Counted from the stretch's first letter, positions 26,626-40,800 are shown. The stretch: DNA of 64,000 nt from Trogon surrucura (GCA_020746105.1 CM036620.1:40699206-40763205); one strand, 5' to 3'. Notes: a model not told the origin generated them from the letters alone. Program-made: numbers and translations.

Positions 26626-27900
26626 TCTGAACAGTGTTCTGTGTGTGATCTAGTGGATACTGAGCAATTTTTTTGAGAATTCTTTGCTATTTTCAGTCCT
26701 ATTGTTAAAGGAGGTTTTAGTGTTGAAGATAGTCACTTCAGTCCTTTCTTAAGCCTCAGCAACTTGCAATTCTTCTTCCCTGGGGAAAAATCTTGCTTGT
26801 AATTGCTCTCGGAAGACATCAGTGTGAGTCATTGGAGAAGGGCAAGGAGCACCCTCTCTACTAAGTTTGCTGCCTTTAGCTGTCTATGGAATTCTTCTCC
26901 TTTGACACAGCTTTTTTCCTTGGGGATATAACCCTGAATCATCTAAAATAATCAGTGCTCTTGTTACTGATCGTGGTACAGCTATACTTCAGGGAACTCT
27001 AGTACTAATTTACATGGCAAAGTACCATCCTCACAGAGACGGAGCATAACAGAAATCTTTATCTGGAAGGTGGCTGAATATTTTAGCAGAATTGTTAGTG
27101 TAATTACTCAAGAAAAAAGAGGTATTTTTTTTCTGGAAATGTGAAGTGATTCTAGGTTTTTGATTGTGAAGGCTGTTTACATTTTCTTCTCTCTAAATAT
27201 CCTCTGCTTTCAGGAGCAGCAACCTGCTTCTCCCTAAGCAAACATCCTTTGTCCTAAACATTGATATCTGACTTTCTTCCCTAAAGAGAAGCTTCCTAGT
27301 CCCATGAAGGTGTCTCTCTCCTCTTAATATTCACTGCTTGCCAATTACCTCCTCCAAAAACCACCAATGATATACAGCTCTTCTTCTTGACACAAAACAG
27401 TGGCAAGGTCTATTTTATGAGGTCTTCCAAAAAAAAAAAAGGGATCTCCCTCCATGCTGGGATGTGGTAGGTATGGCAAAAGCTCCTGGAACAGTCCGGG
27501 TTTCAACTGCGAGAAAAAAAAAAGTGGGATTTCTGGTGGACCATGCTGGTTTCTATCACAGGAAGAAACCAGCTCAGAGAGGAATAATAATCTTAAAATG
27601 TTCAGCTATTTTGTGATGAACAGTTAGGAACTTTACGGTCTGAATGAACTTCATTCAGCCCAAAGGAGGTTTCTCTGTACAGCTTTAATACCAAACAGAT
27701 GCTGTGCCTGGCAGGGGTCTTTCCTGCCTAAAATACAAATCACAGCAGATTCAGGGCTGTTCAGAGATCCACTATATGCTGATCTTGTCCAGTAGACATT
27801 ACCACATGGGCTGGCTGCTCAATGAAAATTTCTCTTTCTATCTGAAAAGTGTATCCCAGCTTTTATAAGAGACAGAAGATAGTAGACATCTTGTGAAGAC
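26626..27900. other. unique DNA, nothing recognised
   Basis: About 1.3 kb of moderately AT-rich sequence. Its left part could contain further, unrecognisable sequence of the old CR1. An A run interrupts at about 27429-27440. I see no gene. Confidence 0.5.
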
Positions 27901-28411
27901 ACCTCAGTATAAGAGGGATATCGAGGTGTTGGAGCGAGTGCAGAAAAGGGCGACAAAATTGGTGAAGGACCTGGAGAATTGATCATACGAGGAGTGATTG
28001 AGGGAGCTGGGACTGTTCAGTTTAAGGAAGAGGAGGCTGAGGGGGGACCTCATCATGCTCTACAATTACTTGAAAAGACATTGTAGAGAGGTTGGTGCTG
28101 GTCTCTTCTCACAGGTCATTAGGGACAGAACCGCAGGGAATGGGTTCAAGTTGCAACAGGGCAAGTTTAGACTGGACATTAGGAAGAAATTCTTCATGGA
28201 AAGAGTGGTCAGACACTGGAACAGACTACCTAGGGAGGTGGTTGAGTCGCCATCCCTGGATGTGCTTAAGTGTCGCTTAGATGTGGTGTTGGGTGATATG
28301 GTTTAGGGGTGAACTTGTAGTGTAGGGTTAACGGTTGTAGTGTAGGGTTAATGGTTGGACTTGATGATCCCAAGGGTCTTTTCCAACCTGAACTGTTCTA
28401 TGATTCTATGA
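27901..28411 (+). mobile_element. CR1 LINE, 3' fragment with internal 20-bp duplication
   Basis: Plus-strand CR1 tail from about CCTCAGTATAAGAGGGATAT to the TTCTATGATTCTATGA end at about 28395-28411. The ORF2 end is largely open from 27998 to 28306 ([47 protein letters not shown]), but a TGA just upstream, at the position of the HLPYEERL motif, interrupts it. In the 3' UTR a 20-base unit is present twice (28315-28354), listed separately. It belongs to the same 3' UTR group as the copy at 14120. Confidence 0.95.
28315..28354 (+). repeat. 20-bp tandem duplication inside CR1 3' UTR
   Basis: Two adjacent 20-base units (TTGTAGTGTAGGGTTAACGG and the same with ATGG at the end) differ by one base. 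They lie between the ORF2 stop and the GACTTGATGATC block of the CR1 copy. The other copies of this group in the window do not show the extra unit, so it is probably a slippage duplication in this copy. Confidence 0.9.
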
Positions 28412-31400
28412 AAGGTAGAAGCTAGTAATATGCTTGCAGACACAGATTATGAAAAAATTGTTTTTATAAAGTATTTCCTGGGTTGCTTTACTTGCTTAGC
28501 CAGAAAGGATGTTATATCACCTCAAAAAGAACATAGATTGAATAATAGATTTCTAAAATATTTAGTTCTTCCAGATACTGTGCCTTTCTGTTTCTTTTTG
28601 GGTTTTATTTAATGTGGACGATATATTCCTAAAACCTAAACAAAAATGCACTAAATCTTACAATGGCTTGTGACCCTTAACACTTTTAATGAATGTAGTT
28701 CTAGATAAATTTGTTTTTTTCATAGCATAATCCATTGGTTTAGCATAATTTGTAATAGATCCACAAATCCAGAGTCTTATCTATATCTAAGTTTAATCTG
28801 CATCGTTGGATCAGAAGTCCTTCTAAGAAATGGTGCTGAAAGACTATTCAATACTGTTAAAAAACCATGCCTCTGCTCCTATGACTCGGTTCAATTTCTC
28901 TTGTATTCACGTTCTAGATTTGAACTGACTTTGAGTATGGTAATGCTGTGAATTTCATAATATTCAGACTCACGGTTATTTCATTAGTGGAAATAAATAT
29001 TTCTATGTTTCAGTGTTCCTGTTAGATTTAAATCTGAGCTTTGAAGTGACCATTCTACACCCCAAGTTACATGTCTGTTCAGGAGCATGGAAGTGCCTGA
29101 TTCAAGCTCCAACCTTACCTGCTTTATGGTAGAGTTTTGAAACTAGAGTTTGCTATTGTCCTACCATTTTTTTTACTTCTTCAGAAGTCATCAGGGAACA
29201 CCAAGACTCTGGTGGAGGTAACTGCTAAACAGTTGGCAAGTTAGTTCCTAACATCTCATGCAGATACTATTAAATCACCGTAAGGACATGTGATCTGACC
29301 TGCATGACTCAGAGTATGATATACCTGAATGAGACCGGGTGATAATTGCATCATATACCCAGCCAGTCAGTCAGCAACATGTGTATAAAACAACTTAAAC
29401 CACTTTCTTGAGTCTATGGGTTTATCTTTATTAGTATTTTTAGCTCAGATCAGAAATGCGCTGTTGAAGCAAATATCCTGATCACCCTGACTTGCCAGCC
29501 TGGTATGTTGCGTCATGTTCCTACAGTGCACAAGGTGGATCTTCCTTACGGGAAAGTAAAAGATAAAATATGCTGTAGGAGCATGCATGATGTGATCTAA
29601 ATGCTGATCTTTATTCAGCCTGTTGAGATCAGACTAGAGCCACACCAAAATAAAACACGCTGAAATGCGTCTTATGTTGATGTCAAGTTCTTGGCCTGAG
29701 GTGGTTTTTCTTCTCCAGATCCGTTCCATGCTGCCTTCTAATGTCTGTACTATCTCCATACTACCTCGCTATCTCGTGATGTAGTCATACACAGCCTGTG
29801 GGCTCATAAGTAGGCTTATATGGAAGTAACTTTTGCCTATTGATGTTGCAGAAGCCTTCCAGAAATCTCATAGCATCATAATAACATTTTTCTGTACTTT
29901 ATACTGTTAGCAAAGAGGTAAACATCAATAATATGTAAAGGTCATCTGCTCTTTTATTAGAAGTGTTATTAGTCACTATTGATCTTTTTTTTTTTTTAAA
30001 CATTTGCTAGTGTTCAGTTACTATTTGAGTTGACAAATGCTTTTTTTCCTTTTCTTTTTATTTTTTTTTTATCTTCCTTCTCCTGTTGCTTTACCCCAAA
30101 CTTTTTTACCACCCTTCCTCTGAATAAGCTGGGGTTTAATCAGTCTCCTGGAAACAGCTCAAGTGAAGTGCATTGTGGGGTGGGAGTAGAATTGGCATTA
30201 CGAATAATTTATCTATATGTTTTTTGTTGTTTTTTTTCCCAAGGTGTCTTCCCACTTGAAAATAAATAATGATTACTTTGTTTAGATTATTGATTTTTAT
30301 CTTGTTTTTATCTCTGTGAGAAGGGAAGATAAGATAGATGCTTCAAACTGAACCTGTATGAATAATCAGCTTTGATTTTACCAGGTAGGATTAGCATGGT
30401 TTTGTAGCTCAGTCTTTGTCAATAGTTTTTTGTGTCAAATTTTCTACCATTTCAGGAATAACTGAGTTCTTCTGGGATTTATGACTGTTGAAGGTTTTAT
30501 ATACATATATGTAGCACAGTGGAAGGTGCAACAACTTTTTCCTAAATGAACTAGTACTACAAACAGGAAAAAAAAAAAAAAAAAGAAAAATAAAAACAGC
30601 AGACCAAAATGAACCTTAAAAAAAACCTTGACACCCTCAAATCAGGGTTGCATTACATTAGAATCTCACTGGCATGATAAAACACAACAGGATTTCTGAA
30701 GCAAAATGGGCAGAACACTGTATCCTAAACTCCATTCAGAACAAGGCTTTCATCATGCCATTCAAATACATAAGATAATAAATATTCCCATTCAACAAAT
30801 TGCATAGCAAAAATAAATTCCACTGTACCTATGTCATTTTCTTTTATGCAGAAATGAACAGAAAAAGCTTATTATAGCTCTATAACTCTAAAGAAAGTTG
30901 CCTATGACTGTGTGAGATAGTGGTTTTTAATTTTCTATTACAGGAAATTCTCTGTTCGACCATGAATAGTGTGATCTCTCAGATGTGTTGTTTTCAGGTA
31001 TGAGACTGTCCTATCAGTGGATTATCCTACTGTTTTGGGTTTGTGTATTTTTTTTGTTGCTTTAATGCTGTCCACCTATAGTGTACTGCTAGAGTGAATT
31101 TCAGGAGTATCGTATGATTTGGCAGCAGAATGTTAAGCAACAATGTCCACTTTAGTGTTCTATATTAAATAAGGAATCTCTTTACAATTGTGCTTTGGTT
31201 CACCTACAAGTGTTTTCAGAGTGCTCTAACTCGATTCTTTCCTGATGACTCTGAATGGGTAAGAGGTGCTGTGAGGTAAGAGCGCAGCTAATGAGTTCTA
31301 ACCTCTAATGGGCGTTAGCCCACAGAATCAAACTGGAGCTAGTCAGCTATAGCCCTTTCAAATATATATAAAATTAACTTCTAATCCTCTGCAGCAAATG

Positions 31401-33853
31401 ATTCATTGTACAAATTTCACTTCTATTGTGCCATGCTACTTGCTAAATTAGATGTAGCCTATGTTCATCCCTTTTCTATTGTATTTTCTAGTGCCTCAGC
31501 AACTGTGGGAATGTTTCTTCTCATACCACTCAGTGAAGATCTGTAAGAAGATACAGAGCTTCTAGAAAAACCCCAACAAAACCAAGCATTTTTAGATCCA
31601 GTGATCTTGTCTACATTGAACTTCAGAAGTATTTTAATTCCGATATCTCATAAGAATGCTAAGTCTGAACTGATTTCTTCGCTCAGTAGTAAATGCACAT
31701 TTCACTGATTTCAGCAGAGATAATATGACAAGGTGAGAGTTCAGCCTTCATCCAAAAGTCACTTCTGCTGAGAATGTGGAACATTCAGTTCAAGCTTTCA
31801 ACCCAAGCAAACAAGCATGTTTTAGAATTTTTTTCAACTTGACAGTTTTACAACTTGGAATTTTAAGCTAGTGCCTATTTGTCAAACATGCCAAGGTATG
31901 AGAAATTCACTAGGGAATTACAGAAGTATAATTCACTGAGGCAGTATTTTCCAAATTATTTAAATATTATTCCTTTCTTGTCTCCTTTCTCTGAACTTAC
32001 TACACTATACCTTATTGAGTACTAAAAATATAAGGTTATAACGAACACCTCCATACAAACGAGTAAATTTTATTATTCAGAAGAATGAAGGGCAATAGAA
32101 GGTCTGGATATTCCCAGAAAAAAACCTACACATGCCTGATGTGGTTTCCCCTGTCTGTGATTATGAAGAAGACAGCATTAAACCCATTATGTTTGAAACT
32201 AATTTCGGTTTAAGTCATGTAAAAGAACTGTCAATCCATTCACTGGTATAAGGGCAACACACAATAGAACTTTCTAAGCTGGTGAACTCTGCTGGTTATC
32301 CTTCCACCCTTAGAGATCCATCTTTCATTCTTTTCTTTGGAACCTGACTTACTGTGACACTCCCAACAAATGCCAGAAGTGTGATAGTTTACAATTTTTA
32401 CTTCTTTGACTCTCAACTCGGTGGTTTTCCAGTGCCTTCCAGGCTCTGTTTCACCCCACTCACAGTTATCAGTAACCTAAACCTAGCATTTGTTATCTCA
32501 GTTTATTCCTTCATTTTTAATTCTACTTGGGAGGCTTTTGTTTCACAACTGAGAACACTTTTATACATTGTTCATTTCCTTGGTCTGATGCCTAAATGCT
32601 CTAAGTTTCCTGGAGTTCTTTCAGGTTTGTTCACTAGCTTTGGGCTGACTATCTGAAAGACTTTCTACACAAACTTTAGGCTTGCTATCCTCTTGATAGC
32701 AGTTAAAACTGTCAGAAGATCAAATACTTGCTTTATTAAAGACCTTGCTGGGGCCACCACAGAGGAAGATGGAAGCAAAGTAAGGTCTAGAATCCAGATA
32801 GAATGTTGCAAGAAATATTTACCTATTCCATAAATTATGCTAAATTTTCTATTAGTATATTCTTGTGAAAATGCTCCTTTTAAAAATACTCCTCAAAACA
32901 TTCACTTTAAACAATTTGTACTGATTTTGCAGAATTGTTGAAAGAGGTATGTAGTATCCAATAGAATATGGTTTAATACATCCTTTAGCCATAACTCTCA
33001 GAGCTATTAGTGCTGTGATCCAGAAATAAGCTTGGTTTAGAAATTGGAAAATGACTAATATTAAGGGAGGAAAAATAACCTGTACTCTTCTGTTGAAAGA
33101 TTCTGTAGACAGTGACAGAAAACAATTGCCATCACTTTTTTTTTTATATTTTTCTTTTTAATTCTGGGAACAGAGTAAAATATCATCAGCTTATAAAGTA
33201 CACATTTACAGAAGCTTTCAGAGCTAAAGCAAACAGCATGCTCATCCTCTGTGAAGTAAACTTTGACGGAAACTGCATGACCATTCTGTTTACTATATGC
33301 TCTGCCAACTGTGTTGCAAATTAACGTACTGAAGATCGCTGGGCAAAATGTTTCGTAGATTTTCAGTATGAGTGTGAACTGTTGCCATAAATATAGGTTT
33401 ATAGATCAAACACTTGACAGTGCTGAGAACATTTGAGAATGATGGCAGCTCTCCACAGAAGGAAATGGTGTTTCGTGTGACCTTCCAGACATCTTCCATG
33501 TGGATTAGCACAGACATAGTCTCTGGATTGATAATACCCAGGCACAAGCTTAGTACAAAAAGTATGTGTGTTTATTACTGGAGTTTAAAGGGCAGGTTGT
33601 TCACTCCCTCTAAAAGACTGTTGTTGCTTGTCTTCCAGCTTCAATTCTCAAAACTGCTCTGGGAAAATCAGACTTGATTAGTGCAGTAGCCATTACAGCC
33701 CGGGTAAACAGTTTCAGAAGCTGTGATGTTGATAATGAAACAATGTTTGAAAATGGGCCTAATTCTTCAGTGCTTTAAGTAATTTAGATTCCAGTAACAA
33801 GATCTGAGGACATGCAGTATTTTTTGCAAGGAAGTCAACACCTTGCACAGGTA
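28412..33853. other. AT-rich unique DNA
   Basis: About 5.4 kb without recognised genes or interspersed repeats. A T run lies near 29985-29997 and an A run of 17 at 30568-30584 followed by A-rich sequence. Open frames are all short (100 codons at most, 32354-32656) and not recognised. Confidence 0.6.
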
Positions 33854-33987
33854 GTCACAGAATCACAGAAACACAGAATGTCAGGGATTGGAAGAGACCT
33901 CGAAAGATCATCAAGTCCAATCCCCCTGCCAGAGCAGGAACACCTAGATGATGCTACACAGGAAGGTGTCCAGGCAGGTCCAGTCTC
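33854..33987 (-). mobile_element. CR1 LINE, 3' stub of about 130 bp
   Basis: Minus-strand CR1 containing only the 3' UTR end and the last bases of ORF2. The left end has TCACAGAATCACAGAAACACAGAATG (an extra octamer-like unit). It is followed by GGAAGAGACCTCGAAAGATCATC and by CCCCCTGCCAGAGCAGGA. Similarity ends near GGTGTCCAGGCAGGT at about 33980. This is a severely 5'-truncated insertion. Confidence 0.9.
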
Positions 33988-36900
33988 TGGATCAATTCAC
34001 ATGAGATGTCCAGGACAGTCAATTAGGATGAGCAGGTAATCAAAGAAATATTTGACACTTTAAGATACAATAGAAGAGATACTGTTATGGCTGGACACTA
34101 ACATCCAGAATCCATGAGCTGAACAAAAGATTAATTGCTTTTAGTGTGTGTAAATACTTTTACACATTTTTAAAAATTGCTTTCTAATTCTTTTTTAAAT
34201 ACCAGGGATCACATGTTTGGGCTTTTCTTTTCAAGATGTAAGCTCTTTCAGTTTTAACATTGACTGGAAATGCTCAGCCCTGATAGCATACTTCAAATTG
34301 CAGTCTAACTTAAACAGTGTAACTCAAAAAGCAAAAGCTGTGGCACCTATTAAAAAAAAGTAAATCTGGAAATTCTTGTAGACTGATCTTGCTTTGCAAG
34401 TAGAAGATTAATAATAAATTATAATAAATATTGAATTATGTTTACTGTGCATGTTTTGTGCTTTATGGTTAAATAATTTTAAGTATATTTAATATTTATT
34501 CTTAACAATTTAATTATAATAAATACCCAATAATAAAAATTGAATATATTTAAACATTGTATTTTGTTCCACAGTCTTCTATGTGGAACAACTTCCAGTG
34601 CCTACCCTGCCCTCTTCCTAGTCTTCAATACATAGACTCTAGTGAAATTACAAAAGTGTCAACATTGATTTGTTTTCAGTGCTGATTAATATCTCGGATA
34701 ATATTTTCTTAAGTCAATATTCAATTTTTTAAAACTATGATAATGGAAAACTAAGTAATTTTGGTTTAATTCTTGCAGCTCTAATTACCAGTACTAATGT
34801 TAGCATATTGTTTTAATGTGTAATTTTCTATAAGATAAGGATGACATATAGGGTATTTTCTTCTTGATTTGGAAGACCACTTTTGCTGAGGTAGGCAGTT
34901 ACAGCATTAAAAGTAAATACTGTGTAAATTCATTCTTACAGCTATATTCCTTCATATTGAATGCAGATATGGAGCACCGAAGACACAGGAGGCATCAGGT
35001 GGTCCTGAAATTTCACGAAGAGCAGAGTGCTTTGATTCTATTTCGTATTTATTAATAAACCTGAGAACTGCAGTAGCTTGTGATGTATTTTAGAATACAT
35101 GGAGAGAACACTGCAACACATGCATGAGAAAGAGGGCAAAATTTATGACGTGTGCAGTACTCGTTACCTAAAGGAAAAAATTGTCATGTGTTTGCTTTTT
35201 GATATTCTGCTTAAAAATCTTTAGAATTATGGAAGTATTACGAAAGATTACGAATGACTATTTGATGTTAGGTGGAGACATTCACTGAAAACGTTGCTTT
35301 TTGGAACAAACTGAATGAAATGGCTAACTGCCACCTAACGTTTTATATTTTAAGGTGTGCATGAAGAAATGCAGGGCAGATATTTTTGCTAGAAAATAGC
35401 TTTTTACCGAAACTATATCTGAAATAATGGTCTACGATTAGCATTGTTGTGAAAATGCTTATGAAACAGTTTATTAATCTAACAGGAAGTCTTGATGAAT
35501 GGCAATTCTTTCAGCATCATTTATCGCTATTGGTCAACTCAAAGAGTACTCTGCATTTTTCTCAGGCTCTGTGGGTGTGTTTGTGTAGCAATTTAGGCTG
35601 TAATCAGAAGCTTAGCTTTAAATCTTTATCTGCTATTTTTCACCATGATGAAATCTGCCTTTTGTGGAGGTGGGAGGTGTGCCTGTGACATTGCGTGAAA
35701 TGAGGCTGAGCCCAGCAGACCGGTGTGCAACACTGAACTGGGACGTTCCATCTTATCTTATTTAAATATTCTCAGCCCCCAGGCATTTTCAGACTGCTTT
35801 TACTGTTGATTTTCTCACTTTTCTCACAGAGGAACATGTTTACAAGTTCTTAGCTTCATTAGTAGCAACCTGCCACTTAAAAAAATTTGTCAAGTGCATA
35901 TTCGGGAAGCAATAACATGCACAGCAGCGTAGTTAAGCTGAATTCAGTACAAGCAGGTATGTTCAGTGACAGGATCACTGCTCATGAGTTTGTGAGCAAG
36001 TGGAGCAAGATCCTAAGACTTAATTCTTAAGAAATAAGTGATGTTTATACAGGACAGCTTCCAAAATCAATAGTGTACTTCAAGCTTTGTACTGAACTCT
36101 TTGTGGATATAAGCAATGAAATATGCGAGGAAGTTTGATAGGAAATCTTTTTTCTGTTTTGGACTGGATGCTTTGCGATTGTACTTGCATGGGCATGGGT
36201 AAGAGAGAGGAGGAAATCATACAGTAACTTGATATTTTTATTTATTTTAAGCAGTGGAATAGCTCTGTGACATGTTACAATTTCTTTATAAACATTGATC
36301 CTTAAAATATGGTATTGCTGTTTTGAACAACATTTTTGAGACACAGTCTTGGTTGCTCAGTAACGACAAAAATCTTCAAAGTAGAAGCAAGAGGGATTGG
36401 AAATATTCATAGATACATATAAACAATAATTGCTAGGAAAAGCATCTAAAAGTTATTGACTTTAGGGATGATTTTAAGAAGGTCATAAGAAGGACAAGTG
36501 GAATAGTAGTATGCCAATCCACAAAATATTTTAATTGCTTCTGCACTAATTTGAGAAGTAAAGGAAATAAACAGGAAGAGCTGAAATCTTAATTAACGAT
36601 CACAACAGTGTCTCAACTGTTATATGAGATACTCAATGGGATAATTCACATGATTAGAATATTAGTGGGTATAATTTGCTCCCGAAACATCTGCAAGGGG
36701 AGAAAATGAGAGAATGTATTACTTTGCATGTCAAGTAGATACATAAAGAGATGATACACATTTTCTGGATAAGCATAAAATGGTCAAATCCACTGTGAAC
36801 CGCCAGATGAGATTTCATTCTTGTCGGTGTGGAAAGATTTTTCTGTAAGAAACAAAATAACAATATCTCCAGTTGTACAGACAATGGTGGTAAAACTTCT

Positions 36901-38599
36901 TTAGCAAATACATATGTCAAGGCACAGAATTTCCAACACATTTTTATACAAAAAATGTGGGGGAAAAGGAAAACCAAAAAGAATATTAGATACGTAATTT
37001 AAACATTGTGGAGGAATGGCAGAAAACGTGGAAGTCGCAAAAAGCCTGGCTGAGAATGACTAGGAAAAGAGAAAGCTTACAGTCTTTAATAAAAAATAAA
37101 GTAAAATATAAACTAAACCCAAAGAAAAAAAAGCTTAAAGATGTAGGCTTAAACAGAGCCTACTTCTGTTTCTACCTCTCTAATTCAGAAAACTGATAGG
37201 AAAATATGACAGGAAGCAAGTAAAAGTAGAAAGGCAATTCAGAGCAGTTCCATCTCCTTAAACAGACCAAGCTAGACATGCGTGTATGTATCTAGACAAG
37301 AAAATATAAGCAGAGGTTAAATGGAAAATACAATGAAATCTTCAGTGATCTCCAACAAGGTGTGTAAGAAAATATTGCGTAGGTGACATTCATGAACTTA
37401 GTCCTAAATGAAGAGCTTAAGGGAAGAGTAGATTTATGAGTCAATAGGAAGGAAAATATATTGAAAAAAACAACAGCTGAAGTTCATTGAAAAGTTTTTG
37501 TGATGATGACTCCATTAAATGTACTCTTCAGCTCTCAAAGATTGGCTCAGCTAACCTCAGAATCTATAAGTGTTATTTCTAGGAATGTAAAAAAAAAGAT
37601 GATTTTAGAATAATAAAAAACTAGTGTACGTCCATAAAAAGATAAACAAGAAAAATATAACAGTCACTTTACCTTCCTAGAAAAGGAACAATAATCTACT
37701 ACTAAACTACCCATATATAGTTTGCGGTATACCCATATTTTACTCATATATTCTTTGAGGTTCTTTAGCTCCAAAAAGAAGAATCCTGAGGGGGGAGCTA
37801 AGACACGAATTAGAGAATTAGTGAAGAAAAGTTATCAATGAAGAAAAGATTTAAGTGAAGAAAAACAAAATTAATATCGAGAAGGTAAAATTTTCTGATA
37901 CTGTGGATAATAATGCACTGGAATAAATTGTGTAGGACAATTGGAAGTCTACAAGCTATACATTTTTAGGTATCATGGATCTTGACTGGGGCAGAGAAAT
38001 GATGTAAATCATTTTCAAAGATCCCCTACAGCCACAATTCGAAGTTATTTCTACTTAGCCTTGGTTGGTCACTAGCTTCCATTATGTTAAACTTACCAGA
38101 ACTTTTAGTTTTTCAATTTCACTCCTCACAGAGAGTGATTCCACTAGCCCTGCATAAGTTGTACTGAAAAATACAGTTTCAGGTAGTGACATATTATTTT
38201 CTTTACTTTTACAGAGAGAAAACTGAAACATTTATCTCAGAATTATTTACAGCATTAGGTAAGTTCTGTGTCTGTGACTAAGAAGTTAAGAGTTATTAAG
38301 AAATATCAATAATAATAAAATAGTATACTTTTTTTTTTTTTCTTTCCTGGTAGGTGCAACACTTTGAGAACAAAATATTTAAGGAATGCTTGTACCCTGT
38401 TTTTAAAATTTTCAGAAAACAAAATACACTTCTTGTTCTCTTTCCCAAGCATCAGACTTTTAATTTAACCAAGTTTAGTTTACTTGTCTTGACATCCTTT
38501 CCTTGGGAAAGTGGCGTGGATCTGGGAAGCATGTATTATCATGGAACTTGCTCAGATGAGATGGTTCTTCATATAGGAACCTGTAGAGATACTTGCCTG
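33988..38599. other. AT-rich unique DNA
   Basis: About 4.6 kb with very AT-rich stretches, notably 34400-34560 (TAATAAATTATAATAAATAT-like). Short open frames (for example 36045-36344 and 36654-36977, minus) are not recognised. A pair of short inverted GTTAGGTGG/CCACCTAAC motifs at 35268-35276 and 35331-35339 has no further pairing. Confidence 0.55.
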
Positions 38600-38760
38600 A
38601 GTTTGCTGAAGGTGCTTAAAGCTCACATGGGCTCAAGGGAAGACTGGACAAATTTCTGGAAGAGATAAGCACTAATGGTTGTTGCACACTTTAAAAGATA
38701 CATCTAGCTGTGGAAGTCCATGAAGTAGTTGGAGCCTGAGATGTAGTTAAGAAGATGTCC
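38600..38760 (+). mobile_element. possible relic of an old CR1/L3-type LINE 3' end
   Basis: The text GGGCTCAAGGGAAGACTGGACAAATTTCTGGAAGAGATAAGC resembles the 3' part of ancient vertebrate CR1/L3-like LINEs, where a lysine-rich ORF2 end is followed by a GGACAAATTCATGGAGGAGA-like block. The frame ending at 38668 closes with SREDWTNFWKR, which fits the C-terminus of such an ORF2. Only this block is convincing and the limits are guesses. Confidence 0.3.
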
Positions 38761-39806
38761 CAGATATGCATGTCCTGCTCTTCCCACTTCTGTCATGAAC
38801 GCTTACAGTCATTGCTGAAAATATGATCCTGGCCCCAGGGGCTTGTTGAGGTCAGAGCCCCAGATGGTGGATACCCTTCCCATGTCAAGGCAGCTTTATA
38901 GTATAATGTCTCTGCTGTTCCCTGTCAGATGCAATGCATCAGGGTGGTGACAGAGCTGGAAAAACTCTGTTTGGCTTCCATAGCAGGGCAAAAGAAATAA
39001 AGGGATGCTGAATGAAACAGAAGTGGGACTGTAAAAAGCTGTGTATGTTCTTTTATTTTTATGTTTGAAACTTGATAGGACACTTTTCTGAAAGATATTA
39101 TAAAAATATGTCTCTTGCACACACTACATAACCGAGATAATACATTAGTCTTAATTCTTTCACAGATGAACCTTTTATTCCCACTTAGTATTTTCAGTTC
39201 ATTAGGGTTAGATTTTTTTTTTAAAAAAGTAATTTTAGGTTAAGCAAGTGTATCTGCAGTTAAATTGGTATTCAATTATATTCTTTAAAGATTAGATGTA
39301 GCTTTTTATTTCTTCCTCAGTGTGCTGAGTTTACTGTTTGTACAGCAGGTAGTTAGCAACTGGACTGGGAACATTTGGAAAAAAATAGGTATTGTGGAGC
39401 AGATATCAACTTAACAGCCCTAACTCATCCCCATAAATTTGGATTTAATGAGTTCTAACCCTTGAGATTTTACTTTATTTTATAGTGTTACTGTTCTCAG
39501 ATTATCCCTTGCTATATTATTCAATCTTGTTCATAAAGTCTAAATGTGTAACACTTGAAAAAAAATTTACTTCAAATCTGTGTCAAAAATCGTAGAGTGA
39601 AGCTCTTATCCTCATCAGTATATTACTACCACTTTTCCTGTCATGTTATAACCTGCTGCTGCTCCAGCATTGCAAAGCTTCAGTTGCCTGAATAAACATC
39701 TTTCATGTACTGATACTGAAGGAAAGGGAATAAAGGGCACCATTTTCACTGCAGGAAAGTACAAAAATGTAGTTCTGATACCACCTTTAAAATTTCAGGT
39801 CTGTTT

Positions 39807-39833
39807 TGTGTGTGTGTGTGTGTTTGTGTGTGG
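39807..39833. repeat. (TG)n microsatellite
   Basis: Eight perfect TG units, one TT interruption, then further TG units. A short simple repeat. Confidence 0.9.
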
Positions 39834-40389
39834 TCAGATGCACAATGTAAGATTAGTATGTCAAGTGTGGTGTTCCTGTGACTCTAGTGTCAGAACAAAC
39901 AGGGATGGTAAGACACATCCTTTAAGCCTTTGTCAGATATTATTTCCAGCTCTGATAAATATCTTTATTTCATAGAACACTTCAGTTTTTCCTCTTATTC
40001 TCTAGTCATCTTTGCTGAGGAAATTGTCTTTCGTTTAGCTGCCAGTTGCACAGACTCTCTGTCTTTCTCTCTCGCTCAGTGTCATGGTCTCACAGTGTCT
40101 CTGTCTCTCCTCAGAGGAGTGTATTCCCTGCAGTGGCGTGGAAGGACATCCTAGAGGTGTTCTGAGGGGCCATGGTGAAAGTGTCACTGTCTATTTGTCA
40201 GGAAGGAAGCAAGGGGGGAATTGGCCATTGACAATTCGTTGTACCAGCTTCTGTTTGAAGGAAGCAAGCAGGGAGACATGATGCAAGAAACAACACAGAT
40301 AAAAAAGGATGCAGAGAAGCTTACGTTTAGTTTGCAGGTGATATGCTAGAGATAACATTCAGAAATGTGCAATAACTGTTTATTTGGTC

Positions 40390-40800
40390 TATGATGGTCA
40401 TACACTGTGGCTGATTTCTTAGGCGCATCTGTATTTTGGGTCCGGTGGTGGTGACCAGGGTCAGACACAGCCCAGTTGATTACTCATAGCAGCTGCAGTA
40501 CCAGGGCAGGCTCAGGATCAAGCTCTGGATCAGGAAGGTATGAGGCCAGGCACAGGCAAGGCACAGAAGCAAGAATCAAGGAAGTTGCCTGAAGCAGTTT
40601 CAAAATGAAGCAGAGGCAGGTTTCCCCTCTCAGGTCTTTTAAGGTCCTTTCTTGAACGGCTCCTCCTTCAGAATGATGTGGGTTAAATGGGTGCCGTGTC
40701 AGAGAGCTGTCCTTAGGTACCAGCAGATGAACTCCTTGGAGACAGAGAGTTCAAGCTTCAGGCCTTGACAGTAAGCACAGATGGCATTGGTATGCCAGAC
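40390..40800. other. GC-richer patch, possibly an old unclassified repeat
   Basis: Base composition changes from AT-rich surroundings to a patch rich in CAGG, GGCA and AGCA words (for example CAGGGCAGGCTCAGGATCAAG followed by CTCTGGATCAGGAAGG). The two GGATCA words suggest weak internal repetition. No open frame of note exists, and neither TG/CA ends nor a flanking duplication was found. It could be an eroded LTR or another old element. Confidence 0.25.

Noticed and set aside
35268-35339. Inverted GTTAGGTGG / CCACCTAAC as a microRNA-like hairpin
   Set aside because: Only about 9 bases pair and the intervening sequence does not continue the stem.
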